Positions 1 through 6,583 of a stretch of DNA of 13,457 bases are shown piece after piece (the stretch's first letter is position 1; every line of letters begins with the position of its first letter). This DNA comes from Haemophilus sp. CCUG 60358 (GTDB lineage Bacteria > Pseudomonadota > Gammaproteobacteria > Enterobacterales > Pasteurellaceae). Both the position numbers and the translations under genes were made by a program. The notes beneath the pieces are model-generated. The model saw only the letters and a list, made by a program, of their open reading frames with translations, was not told the DNA's origin and searched no databases. The stretch covers positions 48,571 through 62,027 of the forward strand of contig NZ_LZOZ01000020.1 in assembly GCF_001679485.1 (NCBI RefSeq), read 5' to 3'.

Positions 1-23
1 GGAGAGGGCTAGGGAGAGGGTAA

Positions 24-40
24 GCAAGCCGCAGGCTTGC
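24..40. repeat. Short inverted repeat upstream of the cadD-like gene
   Basis: GCAAGCC (24-30) and GGCTTGC (34-40) form a perfect 7-bp stem around a 3-base loop, GCA. It follows a purine-rich GC-rich stretch at 1-20. No T-run follows, so it is not a convincing terminator on the + strand. The right arm is also the start of the direct repeat at 34-66. This base composition differs sharply from the AT-rich gene that follows and suggests foreign or intergenic-repeat DNA. Confidence 0.5.
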
Positions 41-66
41 CTCTTCAGCGAAAGATACGAATCTGT
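34..66 (+). repeat. Left copy of imperfect direct repeat flanking the cadD-like gene
   Basis: This 33-base segment aligns without gaps to 788-820, on the far side of the cadD-like gene, with 25 of 33 identical positions. The shared blocks are GGCTTGC, TCTTCA and AAGATAC, each at the same offset. The two copies bracket the gene. They could be copies of a dispersed intergenic repeat, or the residue of the event that placed the gene here. Too diverged to be a fresh target-site duplication. Confidence 0.5.
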
Positions 67-69
67 TAT

Positions 70-89
70 CCGAACGCGATTCGGTTTTT
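70..89 (+). terminator. Weak terminator-like hairpin before the cadD-like gene
   Basis: CCGAA (70-74) pairs with TTCGG (80-84) around a 5-base loop and is followed at once by five T (85-89). The stem is only 5 bp, so it may end transcription coming from the left only weakly. An alternative pairing of CGAATC (58-63) with GATTCG (78-83) uses the same right arm. Confidence 0.4.
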
Positions 90-138
90 GAAAAAGCCGT
101 GGTGCCAAGGGGGCAGGGGATTCATTATGAGGTGCTTT

Positions 139-753
139 ATGTTTTCGACTGTGATTACTGCTGCTGTTTTATATATTGCTACAGCAGTAGATTTGTTGGT
201 AATACTATTAATATTTTTTGCTAGAGCAAATACTAGAAAAGAATATCGAGATATTTATATCGGACAATATTTAGGTTCTGTAATTTTAATATTAGTTAGT
301 TTATTTCTAGCTTTTGTTTTGAATTATGTTCCGGAAAAATGGGTGTTGGGTTTATTAGGTTTAATACCGATTTACTTAGGTATTAAAGTTGCTATTTACG
401 ACGATTGTGAGGGCGAAAAAAGAGCTAAAAAAGAATTGGATGAAAAAGGGTTGTCAAAATTAGTCGGTATTGTTGCTTTGGTTACAGTTGCTAGTTGTGG
501 TGCAGATAATATTGGACTTTTTGTTCCTTACTTTGTGACTTTAGATCTTGTCGACTTATTAGTTACTCTTCTTGTATTTTTAATATTGATTTTTGTTTTA
601 GTATATACAGCACAAAGATTGGCTAATATTTCAGGTGTTGGTGAAATTGTAGAGAAGTTTAGTCGTTGGATAATGGCTGTTATTTATATTGGTTTAGGGT
701 TATTTATTATTATTGAAAATAATACAATTCAAACAATAATATCAATAATATGA
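139..753 (+). CDS. cadD: CadD-family cadmium resistance transporter
   Basis: Small inner-membrane protein of the CadD family (LysE-type superfamily), members of which give cadmium resistance, probably by export; metal specificity is inferred from the family. The chosen start gives 204 residues, close to the usual ~205, and begins MFSTVITAAV, the common family start, with GAGGTG 5 bases upstream. An ATG at 127 behind AGGGG is an alternative. Five or six hydrophobic segments are visible, roughly at 3-28, 45-62, 66-86, 107-132, 137-157 and 177-193. The conserved CGADNIGLFVP stretch is at 120-130 and Asp18 lies in the first helix. A charged loop (90-104) splits the protein in two. The gene is very AT-rich (positions 241-300 hold 14 G/C in 60), unlike the GC-rich DNA after it (901-960 hold 36 in 60). 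It carries no uptake signal. Probably acquired by transfer. No regulator of the CadX/ArsR type is adjacent and no clear promoter is seen. Confidence 0.85.
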   Translation: MFSTVITAAVLYIATAVDLLVILLIFFARANTRKEYRDIYIGQYLGSVILILVSLFLAFVLNYVPEKWVLGLLGLIPIYLGIKVAIYDDCEGEKRAKKELDEKGLSKLVGIVALVTVASCGADNIGLFVPYFVTLDLVDLLVTLLVFLILIFVLVYTAQRLANISGVGEIVEKFSRWIMAVIYIGLGLFIIIENNTIQTIISII

Positions 754-787
754 ATGATACGGGCATTTGAGTATCTGACAAACCTTC

Positions 788-820
788 GGCTTGCTTCTTC
801 AATACAAGATACAACCCTGT
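788..820 (+). repeat. Right copy of imperfect direct repeat flanking the cadD-like gene
   Basis: Partner of 34-66 (25 of 33 positions identical, no gap needed). It lies 34 bases after the cadD stop and just upstream of the NnrS-like stub. The two copies enclose 721 bases that are almost entirely the transporter gene. Confidence 0.5.
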
Positions 821-873
821 CCGCCCAATAAATCCATATCCGAAAGCATCTTCATGCAGAATTAAGCCAAACC

Positions 874-987
874 ATGAATAAGTTTTTCACCCACCCCATG
901 CGGCCGTTTTTCGTCGGTGCGGCGGTGCTTGCCATACTCGGCGCGTTGGTGTTTTTCATCAGCTCCGGTGCCGTCATTTTGAAATGA
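874..987 (+). pseudogene. nnrS: 5' stub of an NnrS-like membrane protein gene
   Basis: The reading frame from ATG 874 begins MNKFFTHPMRPFFVGAAV and continues to FFISSGAVILK, then stops after 37 codons. The 'HPMRPFF' start followed by a hydrophobic helix (12-30) is the typical beginning of NnrS, a polytopic heme- and copper-containing membrane protein tied to nitric-oxide/nitrosative stress and common in Neisseria. A full NnrS is about 400 residues, so over 90% is missing. The GC content (36 of 60 at 901-960) is far above that of neighbouring genes. After the codons for VIL the frame runs into the antisense of the ohr stub, which marks the join. No function is expected from the stub, though it could encode a single-helix peptide. 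Recognition is by memory of the family, so fairly but not fully sure. Confidence 0.65.
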
Positions 988-1080
988 AACCAAATCAAAG
1001 CCGATTGAATCATCGTCCACTTGGGTACGACCATCACGTCCGCCGGTTGCTGTTGCTGATGTTTTGTAGAAAATTTTCAT
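985..1080 (-). pseudogene. ohr: 5' stub of an Ohr/OsmC-family peroxide resistance gene
   Basis: Reading leftwards from ATG at 1080, the first ~32 codons give MKIFYKTSATATGGRDGRTQ and then DDDSIGFDLVS. 'ATATGGRDGR' is the hallmark start of Ohr-type organic hydroperoxide reductases, which are about 140 residues long and use two cysteines. Neither cysteine region is present. The frame then passes without a stop into the antisense of the NnrS stub and ends at 862, giving a 72-codon chimeric frame whose second half has no protein-like character. A ribosome site (GAGGA, 1087-1091 on the complementary strand) and a -10-like TATAAT remain upstream, so the stub may still be transcribed. The break point is about 979-990. 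Loss of this gene would remove one route of organic peroxide detoxification unless another copy exists. Confidence 0.7.
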
Positions 1081-1123
1081 GATATTGTCCTCAATTCAAT
1101 ATTGGTTAAATGTTTTGGCGTAC

Positions 1124-1177
1124 TGCCGTTGAAAGTGAGTTCATTATATTGAACGGCAATATGAAGTGTTATATGAT
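1124..1177. promoter_or_regulatory. Divergent promoter region with nested dyad between ohr stub and araC gene
   Basis: For the + strand, TTGAAC (1149-1154) and TATGAT (1172-1177) are 17 bases apart and 33 bases from the araC-type start. For the - strand, TATAAT is the complement of 1143-1148, in the right place for the ohr stub, with no good -35 box. Two dyads overlap these boxes: TGCCGTT (1124-1130) with AACGGCA (1152-1158), and GTTCA (1139-1143) with TGAAC (1150-1154). A regulator bound here would touch both promoters. Assigning it to the neighbouring AraC-type protein is inference. Confidence 0.45.
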
Positions 1178-1210
1178 TTATCCAAATAACTTGCCTATTC
1201 CTACAAAACT

Positions 1211-2071
1211 ATGTTCTCAACTGAAACGATAGAACGCTTATTAAAAGTTATTCCACATAACGAAACCTATTCATCTCCAATTAAAGGCTTGGTGATTCGC
1301 CATGCCGATCAGCCGTTTTGCTACGAGGGTATTATTCAAGAACCGAGCATTTGCATCGTGTTAAGTGGGGAACGTGAAATACAACTAGGCGAACAATGCT
1401 ACCGATTTGATAATCAACATTTTATGTTTTGCCCAGTAAACATACCGATGCGTGGCGAGATTAAATGTGCAGAGCCGCAAAAGCCGTTTTTAGTGATGTC
1501 GATGAAAATTGATATTGAAAGCGTTAGCAAGATTTTATTAGCAAATCCAAACCTTGTAGATGATGTCCAACAGGGCGACGAAGGTTTTCAATGGCATCTG
1601 GATGAATCTCTCAAAAATGCTGTTGAACGTCTATTGCTCTTGCACGAAAATCCAAAAGATATTGAGTTTCTTGCACCGCTTATCCAACAAGAAATTTATT
1701 ATCGACTCCTTACAGGCGAACAAGGTGGTAAATTTAAAGCCATGGTAAGCAATGGATCGCATACCAAAAAAATTGCCCAATCCACCCACTATCTACAACA
1801 GCATTTCAGTGAAACCATTACCGTGGAAACCTTGGCAAATCTAAGTGGCATGTCATTATCTGGATTTCATAGTCATTTCAAGAAGATAACCAGCCTTTCA
1901 CCGCTACAATATCAAAAATCATTACGTTTGATGGAAGCCAGACGATTGATCGCACAAGAAGGACGAGGTATTACCGAAGCCGCTTACCAAGTCGGCTACG
2001 AATCACCTAGCCAATTCAGCCGTGAATACAAACGGTATTTCGGGCATGCGCCCAAGGGGGATATTAAATAG
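1211..2071 (+). CDS. AraC-family transcriptional regulator (AraC_N type)
   Basis: Cytoplasmic DNA-binding regulator of 286 residues. The N-terminal part (about 20-175) matches the AraC_N type effector domain (stretch 'EPSICIVLSGEREIQLGEQCYRFD' region, 44-67, then the cupin-like 'FCPVNIPMRGEI'). The C-terminal part (186-284) is the double helix-turn-helix domain: first HTH about 204-224 (TVETLANLSGMSLSGFHSHF), then 'SLSPLQYQKSLRLMEARRLI', then the second HTH about 254-276 with ITEAAYQVGYESPSQFSREY. All hallmark positions look intact. ATG 1211 has no obvious ribosome site; the protein start is nevertheless typical of the family. It is transcribed away from the truncated ohr gene, so it may have regulated that gene in response to a small molecule (inference). 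Whether it now controls anything nearby is unknown. A terminator follows. Confidence 0.85.
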   Translation: MFSTETIERLLKVIPHNETYSSPIKGLVIRHADQPFCYEGIIQEPSICIVLSGEREIQLGEQCYRFDNQHFMFCPVNIPMRGEIKCAEPQKPFLVMSMKIDIESVSKILLANPNLVDDVQQGDEGFQWHLDESLKNAVERLLLLHENPKDIEFLAPLIQQEIYYRLLTGEQGGKFKAMVSNGSHTKKIAQSTHYLQQHFSETITVETLANLSGMSLSGFHSHFKKITSLSPLQYQKSLRLMEARRLIAQEGRGITEAAYQVGYESPSQFSREYKRYFGHAPKGDIK

Positions 2072-2133
2072 ATGGGGCTTAAAGATAGGTTTAAATACAC
2101 CTAAAAATTTGACCGCACTTTATGATGAAAAAA

Positions 2134-2162
2134 GTCTGAAACGTTAATTTCAGACGTTTTTT
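2134..2162 (+). terminator. Rho-independent terminator after the araC-type gene
   Basis: GTCTGAAA (2134-2141) pairs perfectly with TTTCAGAC (2148-2155) around a 6-base loop; one G is followed by six T (2157-2162). An A-run precedes the stem, so it may also work on the other strand. The arms contain most of the Neisseria uptake word (CGTCTGAA of GCCGTCTGAA), which may be chance. Confidence 0.85.
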
Positions 2163-2195
2163 ATTTAACCAAGATTTTGTGAAAAACATTAAAAA

Positions 2196-2209
2196 TGAGA
2201 TAATTCTCA
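2196..2209. promoter_or_regulatory. Perfect dyad upstream of epmC
   Basis: TGAGA-TAAT-TCTCA is a perfect 5+5 inverted repeat with a 4-base centre, 44 bases before the epmC start and just upstream of a -10-like TATAAA (2231-2236). There is no good -35 box at the right distance. It is too short and has no T-run, so it is not a terminator. It could be an operator; the protein that might bind it is unknown. Confidence 0.25.
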
Positions 2210-2252
2210 AACCTTTTAAGAGGCGTTATTTATAAAAATATTTGGAGAAAGC

Positions 2253-2789
2253 ATGGAACATAAACTTGAGGATATCATTGCGATTTTTAATCAATGTTTT
2301 GAAGAAGAATATAATACGCGATTGGTTAAAGGTGGGGATGAGCCGATTTACATTCCGGCAAATGATGAGGTGCCTTATAATGCGATTTACTTTGCGAGAG
2401 GCTTTTACAGCAGTGCATTACATGAAATCGCCCATTGGTTGGTAGCAGGGAAAGAGCGCCGTAAATTAGAAGATTTTGGCTATTGGTATGAGCCAGATGG
2501 TCGTTCTGAAGCACGTCAGCGTGATTTTGAAAAGGTGGAAGTGAAGCCCCAAGCATTGGAATGGATTTTAGCCACAGCGGCGGGATTCCGTTATTTTGCT
2601 AGTGCGGATAATTTGAATGGCAATCCAGGGGATACGCAACCATTTAAGCAAGCGGTGTATGAGCAAGTGAAAACCTATGCTGAAAAAGGTTTACCAAAAC
2701 GTGCAGAAACCTTGCGTCATGCCTTGGCTCAATTTTATGGCACTGAAGATCGAATTGATTTAGCGAAGTTTGATGTGACTCGCATCTAA
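2253..2789 (+). CDS. epmC: Elongation factor P hydroxylase EpmC
   Basis: EpmC (YfcM) is the last enzyme of EF-P maturation in gamma-proteobacteria: it hydroxylates the beta-lysylated lysine of EF-P, the factor that relieves ribosome stalling at polyproline. The 178-residue length matches the family. The HEIAH motif (57-61) supplies the likely metal-binding histidines, within the conserved FARGFYSSALHEIAHWLVAG stretch (47-66); Glu80 in 'YWYEPDGR' is another family-typical position. ATG 2253 is preceded by GGAGA (2244-2248), a good ribosome site. An overlapping frame starting at 2242 is a shadow. It lies alone between two terminators but immediately before prfA and prmC, so three genes acting on the ribosome or its factors are neighbours. 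EpmA and EpmB, which attach the lysine, are not in the window. Confidence 0.9.
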   Translation: MEHKLEDIIAIFNQCFEEEYNTRLVKGGDEPIYIPANDEVPYNAIYFARGFYSSALHEIAHWLVAGKERRKLEDFGYWYEPDGRSEARQRDFEKVEVKPQALEWILATAAGFRYFASADNLNGNPGDTQPFKQAVYEQVKTYAEKGLPKRAETLRHALAQFYGTEDRIDLAKFDVTRI

Positions 2790-2833
2790 AGTACGGTCAT
2801 TTTTAGGCAGATTTTGCGTCTGTCAATTTCCCT

Positions 2834-2866
2834 TAAAATCGGCTAAAATAGGCCGATTTTATTTTT
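2834..2866 (+). terminator. Rho-independent terminator after epmC
   Basis: TAAAATCGGC (2834-2843) pairs with GCCGATTTTA (2852-2861) around an 8-base loop and is followed by five T (2862-2866). It separates epmC from prfA. Only about 20 bases remain before the prfA start, so the prfA promoter must overlap or precede this hairpin, or prfA depends partly on readthrough. Confidence 0.8.
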
Positions 2867-2886
2867 GGCTTTAACTTTATAAAAAT

Positions 2887-3969
2887 ATGAAAGATTCTAT
2901 TATTGCAAAACTTGAAAGTTTAAAAGAACGTTATGAAGAATTAGAGGCATTGCTAGGCGATGCGTCGGTGATTTCGGATCAGGATAAATTCCGTGCGTAT
3001 TCTAAAGAATATTCACAACTTGAAGATGTGGTGAAATGTTTTAATCGTTGGAATCAGCTTAATTCTAACATTGCTGAAGCAGAGTTGATGTTAGATGATC
3101 CTGAAATGAAAGAAATGGCAGAAATGGAAATTGAAGAATCCAAAGCTGAAATTGAAGAAGTGGAGCAACAACTTCAAATTCTTTTATTACCGAAAGATCC
3201 AAATGATGAATATAACTGCTATTTAGAAATTCGTGCAGGTACAGGTGGGGATGAAGCGGGAATCTTTGCCGGCGATTTATTCCGTATGTACAGCCGTTAT
3301 GCTGAAAGTAAACGCTGGCGTGTTGAAATGCTCAGCGCAAATGAAAGCGAGCAGGGCGGTTATAAAGAAGTCATCGTCAAAGTAAGCGGTGATGGCGTGT
3401 ATGGTCAGTTAAAATTTGAATCAGGCGGCCACCGTGTACAACGTGTACCAAAAACAGAAAGCCAAGGTCGTATTCATACTTCAGCTTGTACTGTTGCGGT
3501 TATGCCTGAATTACCTGAATCTGAAATGCCGGAAATTAATCCTGCAGATTTACGTATTGATACCTACCGTTCATCTGGTGCAGGTGGTCAGCACGTTAAT
3601 ACGACTGATTCTGCGGTACGTATTACCCACATTCCAACGGGTATTGTGGTGGAATGTCAAGATGAGCGTTCACAACATAAAAACAAAGCCAAAGCGATGT
3701 CTGTATTGGCTTCACGTATTGTTCAAGCGGAGCAAGAGCGTCAAGCCGCAGAGCAAGCAGATACCCGCCGTAACTTATTAGGTTCAGGCGATCGTTCTGA
3801 TAAAATTCGTACTTATAACTACCCACAAGGTCGTGTAACAGATCACCGTATCAACTTAACGCTCTATCGTTTAGATGAAGTGATGAACGGCAAAATTGAC
3901 GAGCTTATTCAACCAATTATTACTGAATATCAAGCGGATCAATTAGCGGCGTTATCTGAGAGTAATTAA
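2887..3969 (+). CDS. prfA: Peptide chain release factor 1
   Basis: RF1 reads UAA and UAG stop codons in the ribosomal A site and triggers hydrolysis of peptidyl-tRNA. The 360 residues match the usual length. The N-terminal helical domain (1-100, rich in Glu/Lys) is followed by the stop-codon recognition domain, with the RF1-type tripeptide at 188-190 reading PKT, where E. coli has PAT. The catalytic GGQ is at 233-235 in [17 protein letters not shown]. Gln235 is the residue methylated by PrmC, whose gene begins on the last base of the prfA stop codon. No strong ribosome site precedes ATG 2887, but the start matches the family ([19 protein letters not shown]). Confidence 0.97.
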   Translation: MKDSIIAKLESLKERYEELEALLGDASVISDQDKFRAYSKEYSQLEDVVKCFNRWNQLNSNIAEAELMLDDPEMKEMAEMEIEESKAEIEEVEQQLQILLLPKDPNDEYNCYLEIRAGTGGDEAGIFAGDLFRMYSRYAESKRWRVEMLSANESEQGGYKEVIVKVSGDGVYGQLKFESGGHRVQRVPKTESQGRIHTSACTVAVMPELPESEMPEINPADLRIDTYRSSGAGGQHVNTTDSAVRITHIPTGIVVECQDERSQHKNKAKAMSVLASRIVQAEQERQAAEQADTRRNLLGSGDRSDKIRTYNYPQGRVTDHRINLTLYRLDEVMNGKIDELIQPIITEYQADQLAALSESN

Positions 3970-4847
3970 TGACCTATCAACAATGGCTTGCTGATGCTGC
4001 GCAAGCCTTAAATCAGGTAAATCCGACAGAGAATAGCAAAGTTGATGCGTTAGTGCTATTGCAACACGCAACGGGCAAATCTAGAACGCAAATTTTAGCT
4101 TTCGATGAGACGGAAATTGATGAAAAAGTGCGGTTAAAATTGACCGCACTTTTAGATCGTCGTTTAAAAGGCGAACCTATCGCTTATATCCTCGGAGAAA
4201 AAGAATTCTGGTCCTTGCCTTTAAATGTATCTGAAGGAACATTAATTCCTCGTCCCGATACTGAAATTCTCGTAGAAAAAGCATTGCAAATTGCGTTAGA
4301 AAAACTGGAAGAAAATCCACCGCACTTTCGTATTCTCGATCTTGGCACTGGCACGGGGGCTATTGCGTTGGCGTTGGCTTCTGAGCTTTCTCTAATTTGT
4401 CAAAAAAAGGCTATTCAATTGGATGTCATTGGTGTGGATTTAATGCCAGAAGTCGTTAAATTAGCGCAATCCAATGCAGAAAAAAATCAGCTTGATGTGC
4501 AATTCTTGCAGAGTCGTTGGTTTGAACATGTTGAAGGGCAGTTTGATATTATCGTCAGCAATCCGCCTTATATTGATGAAACCGATGAGCATCTTTTCCA
4601 AGGTGATGTGCGTTTCGAGCCTCGTTCGGCGTTGGTGGCGGGTGAAAATGGTTTAGCTGATTTACGTCATCTTATTGAGTGCGCACCAGTACATTTAAAA
4701 GATAACGGCTATTTATTGTTAGAGCACGGTTGGAAACAGGGCGAAGAAGTGCGGTCAATTTTCTGGCAAAATCATTGGCAAGGGGTTGCAACCATACGGG
4801 ATTATGGCGACAATGAGCGCGTAACGTTGGGATATTGGAAGCGGTAA
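3969..4847 (+). CDS. prmC: Release factor glutamine methyltransferase PrmC (HemK)
   Basis: This S-adenosylmethionine-dependent enzyme N5-methylates the glutamine of the GGQ motif in RF1 and RF2, which speeds translation termination. 292 residues: an N-terminal helical substrate-binding domain (1-90), then a Rossmann-type methyltransferase domain with the SAM loop DLGTGTGAIA (124-133), an acidic residue after beta-2 (GVDLMP, Asp157), and the catalytic NPPY (198-201), followed by FEPRSAL (217-222) and EHGWKQGE near the end. Its ATG overlaps the prfA stop (TAATG), which suggests translational coupling with its own substrate's gene. The coding sequence carries four uptake signals, two of them an inverted pair at 4126-4151 encoding part of EKVRLKLTALLDR. 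Confidence 0.96.
   Translation: MTYQQWLADAAQALNQVNPTENSKVDALVLLQHATGKSRTQILAFDETEIDEKVRLKLTALLDRRLKGEPIAYILGEKEFWSLPLNVSEGTLIPRPDTEILVEKALQIALEKLEENPPHFRILDLGTGTGAIALALASELSLICQKKAIQLDVIGVDLMPEVVKLAQSNAEKNQLDVQFLQSRWFEHVEGQFDIIVSNPPYIDETDEHLFQGDVRFEPRSALVAGENGLADLRHLIECAPVHLKDNGYLLLEHGWKQGEEVRSIFWQNHWQGVATIRDYGDNERVTLGYWKR
4124..4153. repeat. Inverted pair of uptake signals inside prmC
   Basis: AAAAGTGCGGT (4124-4134) and ACCGCACTTTT (4143-4153) form a perfect 11-bp stem with an 8-base loop. This is the classic paired-uptake-signal shape, which in Pasteurellaceae usually lies after genes and works as a terminator. Here it is within codons 52-62 of prmC. The tail after the stem is A-G-A-T rather than a T-run, so strong termination is unlikely, but the hairpin could slow transcription or translation. 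Confidence 0.8.
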
Positions 4848-5650
4848 TGAAATACGATCAAAAAGCCTTGTATGCTGAACTGACTCATTTTTATTTGAGC
4901 ATTTGTGAGAAAGAGCAACTTGATGAGCCTCGTATAAGAGGGCTCGTGGGGAGTTTAGTGCGTAAAGCTCGCCAAGCTATTCCTGAAGAATGGGATGATA
5001 AAGCTAAAATTCATCAATTATTACAGCTATTTTACGGTGATTGGGGCTTTCATTGCGATGCGGACAATTATTTCTATGCTCGCAATTTATATCTTCCATA
5101 TATTTTAGAAGAACGAGAAGGCATGCCGGTGAGTCTTGGCGCCTTAATACTTTATTTAGCTGCAAGTTTAAAATTACCGATTTATCCCGTAAATTTCCCG
5201 ACCCAACTGATTTTACGTGCAGAAGTAGAGGGTGAAGTAGCGTTCATTGATCCTTGGAGCGGAAAATATATTTCAGTGGATGAATTGAAGAAACTCTATG
5301 AGGGTGCCTTTGGTTTTGGCGCTCAAATTCAACCTGAGGATTTAGCCCGAGCAGATATTCCGATGCTGACAGCACGTTTCCGTCAGCTCGCCAAAAATGC
5401 CTTAATTCGTGAAGAACAAAACGATTTGGCTTTTAATTATATCCAATTCTTGTTAGCGGGAAGAAAAGATCCTTACGATATTCGCGATCGTGGCTTAGTG
5501 TTGGCGCAAATGGGCGCTTATCCTTCAGCTATTGAGGATTTAGAATATTTTGTGGATCAATGTCCAAATGATCCCACTTCTTCTCTGTTAAAAACTCAAC
5601 TTTTAGAACTGAAAGGCGAAGCATTGAAAGATGCCAATGCCATCCATTAA
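4847..5650 (+). CDS. sirB1: SirB1-family protein (transglutaminase-like fold plus TPR)
   Basis: SirB1 (YchA) family protein of unknown biochemical role; the gene accompanies prfA-prmC and kdsA in many gamma-proteobacteria. From ATG 4847 it has 267 residues. The Transglut_core2-like domain occupies about 30-165, with the family stretch GMPVSLGALILYLAASL (92-108) and 'YPVNFPTQLILR' (113-124). The usual catalytic cysteine is not evident there, so enzymatic activity is doubtful. A TPR-like segment follows (about 195-240: AFNYIQFLLAGRKDPYDIRD and the next helix pair). I chose 4847 over the in-frame ATG at 4835 because it makes a TAATG overlap with the prmC stop, the same arrangement as at the prfA/prmC join, with GGAAG about 5 bases upstream. 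Confidence 0.88.
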   Translation: MKYDQKALYAELTHFYLSICEKEQLDEPRIRGLVGSLVRKARQAIPEEWDDKAKIHQLLQLFYGDWGFHCDADNYFYARNLYLPYILEEREGMPVSLGALILYLAASLKLPIYPVNFPTQLILRAEVEGEVAFIDPWSGKYISVDELKKLYEGAFGFGAQIQPEDLARADIPMLTARFRQLAKNALIREEQNDLAFNYIQFLLAGRKDPYDIRDRGLVLAQMGAYPSAIEDLEYFVDQCPNDPTSSLLKTQLLELKGEALKDANAIH

Positions 5651-6517
<867 letters not shown>

Positions 6518-6522
6518 TTTAG

Positions 6523-6562
6523 AAGTGCGGTTGAAAACAGCGTTGTTTTTGACCGCACTTTT
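6523..6562 (+). terminator. Terminator after kdsA made from two inverted uptake signals
   Basis: Positions 6523-6539 pair with 6544-6560 over 17 bp, including two G-U wobbles, with a 4-base loop. The outer 9 bp are a + and a - uptake signal; the inner arms are AAAACA and TGTTTT. T-residues continue to 6562. It closes the kdsA operon and lies just before the ribosome site of the next gene. Confidence 0.88.
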
Positions 6563-6583
6563 GTTCTGTAAAAGGAGATAACA

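Noticed and set aside
37..138. N-terminal extension of the cadD-like frame starting at 37
   Set aside because: It passes through an inverted repeat and a terminator-like hairpin, is not hydrophobic or family-like, and better starts with ribosome sites lie at 127 and 139.
862..1080. A 72-codon minus-strand frame as an intact small gene
   Set aside because: Only its first ~32 codons are Ohr-like. The rest is antisense to the NnrS stub and polar without any motif, so it is a chimeric remnant.
1..1210. Full Neisseria uptake word in the foreign-looking segment
   Set aside because: I looked for GCCGTCTGAA and its complement in this stretch and found none, so the Neisseria origin rests on the NnrS-like stub alone.
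2646..2656. AGCAAGCGGTG as an Apl-type uptake signal (also CCAAGCGGT near 8290)
   Set aside because: Only isolated near-matches to the other Pasteurellaceae dialect, inside coding sequence. The Hin-type word is clearly the genome's dialect.
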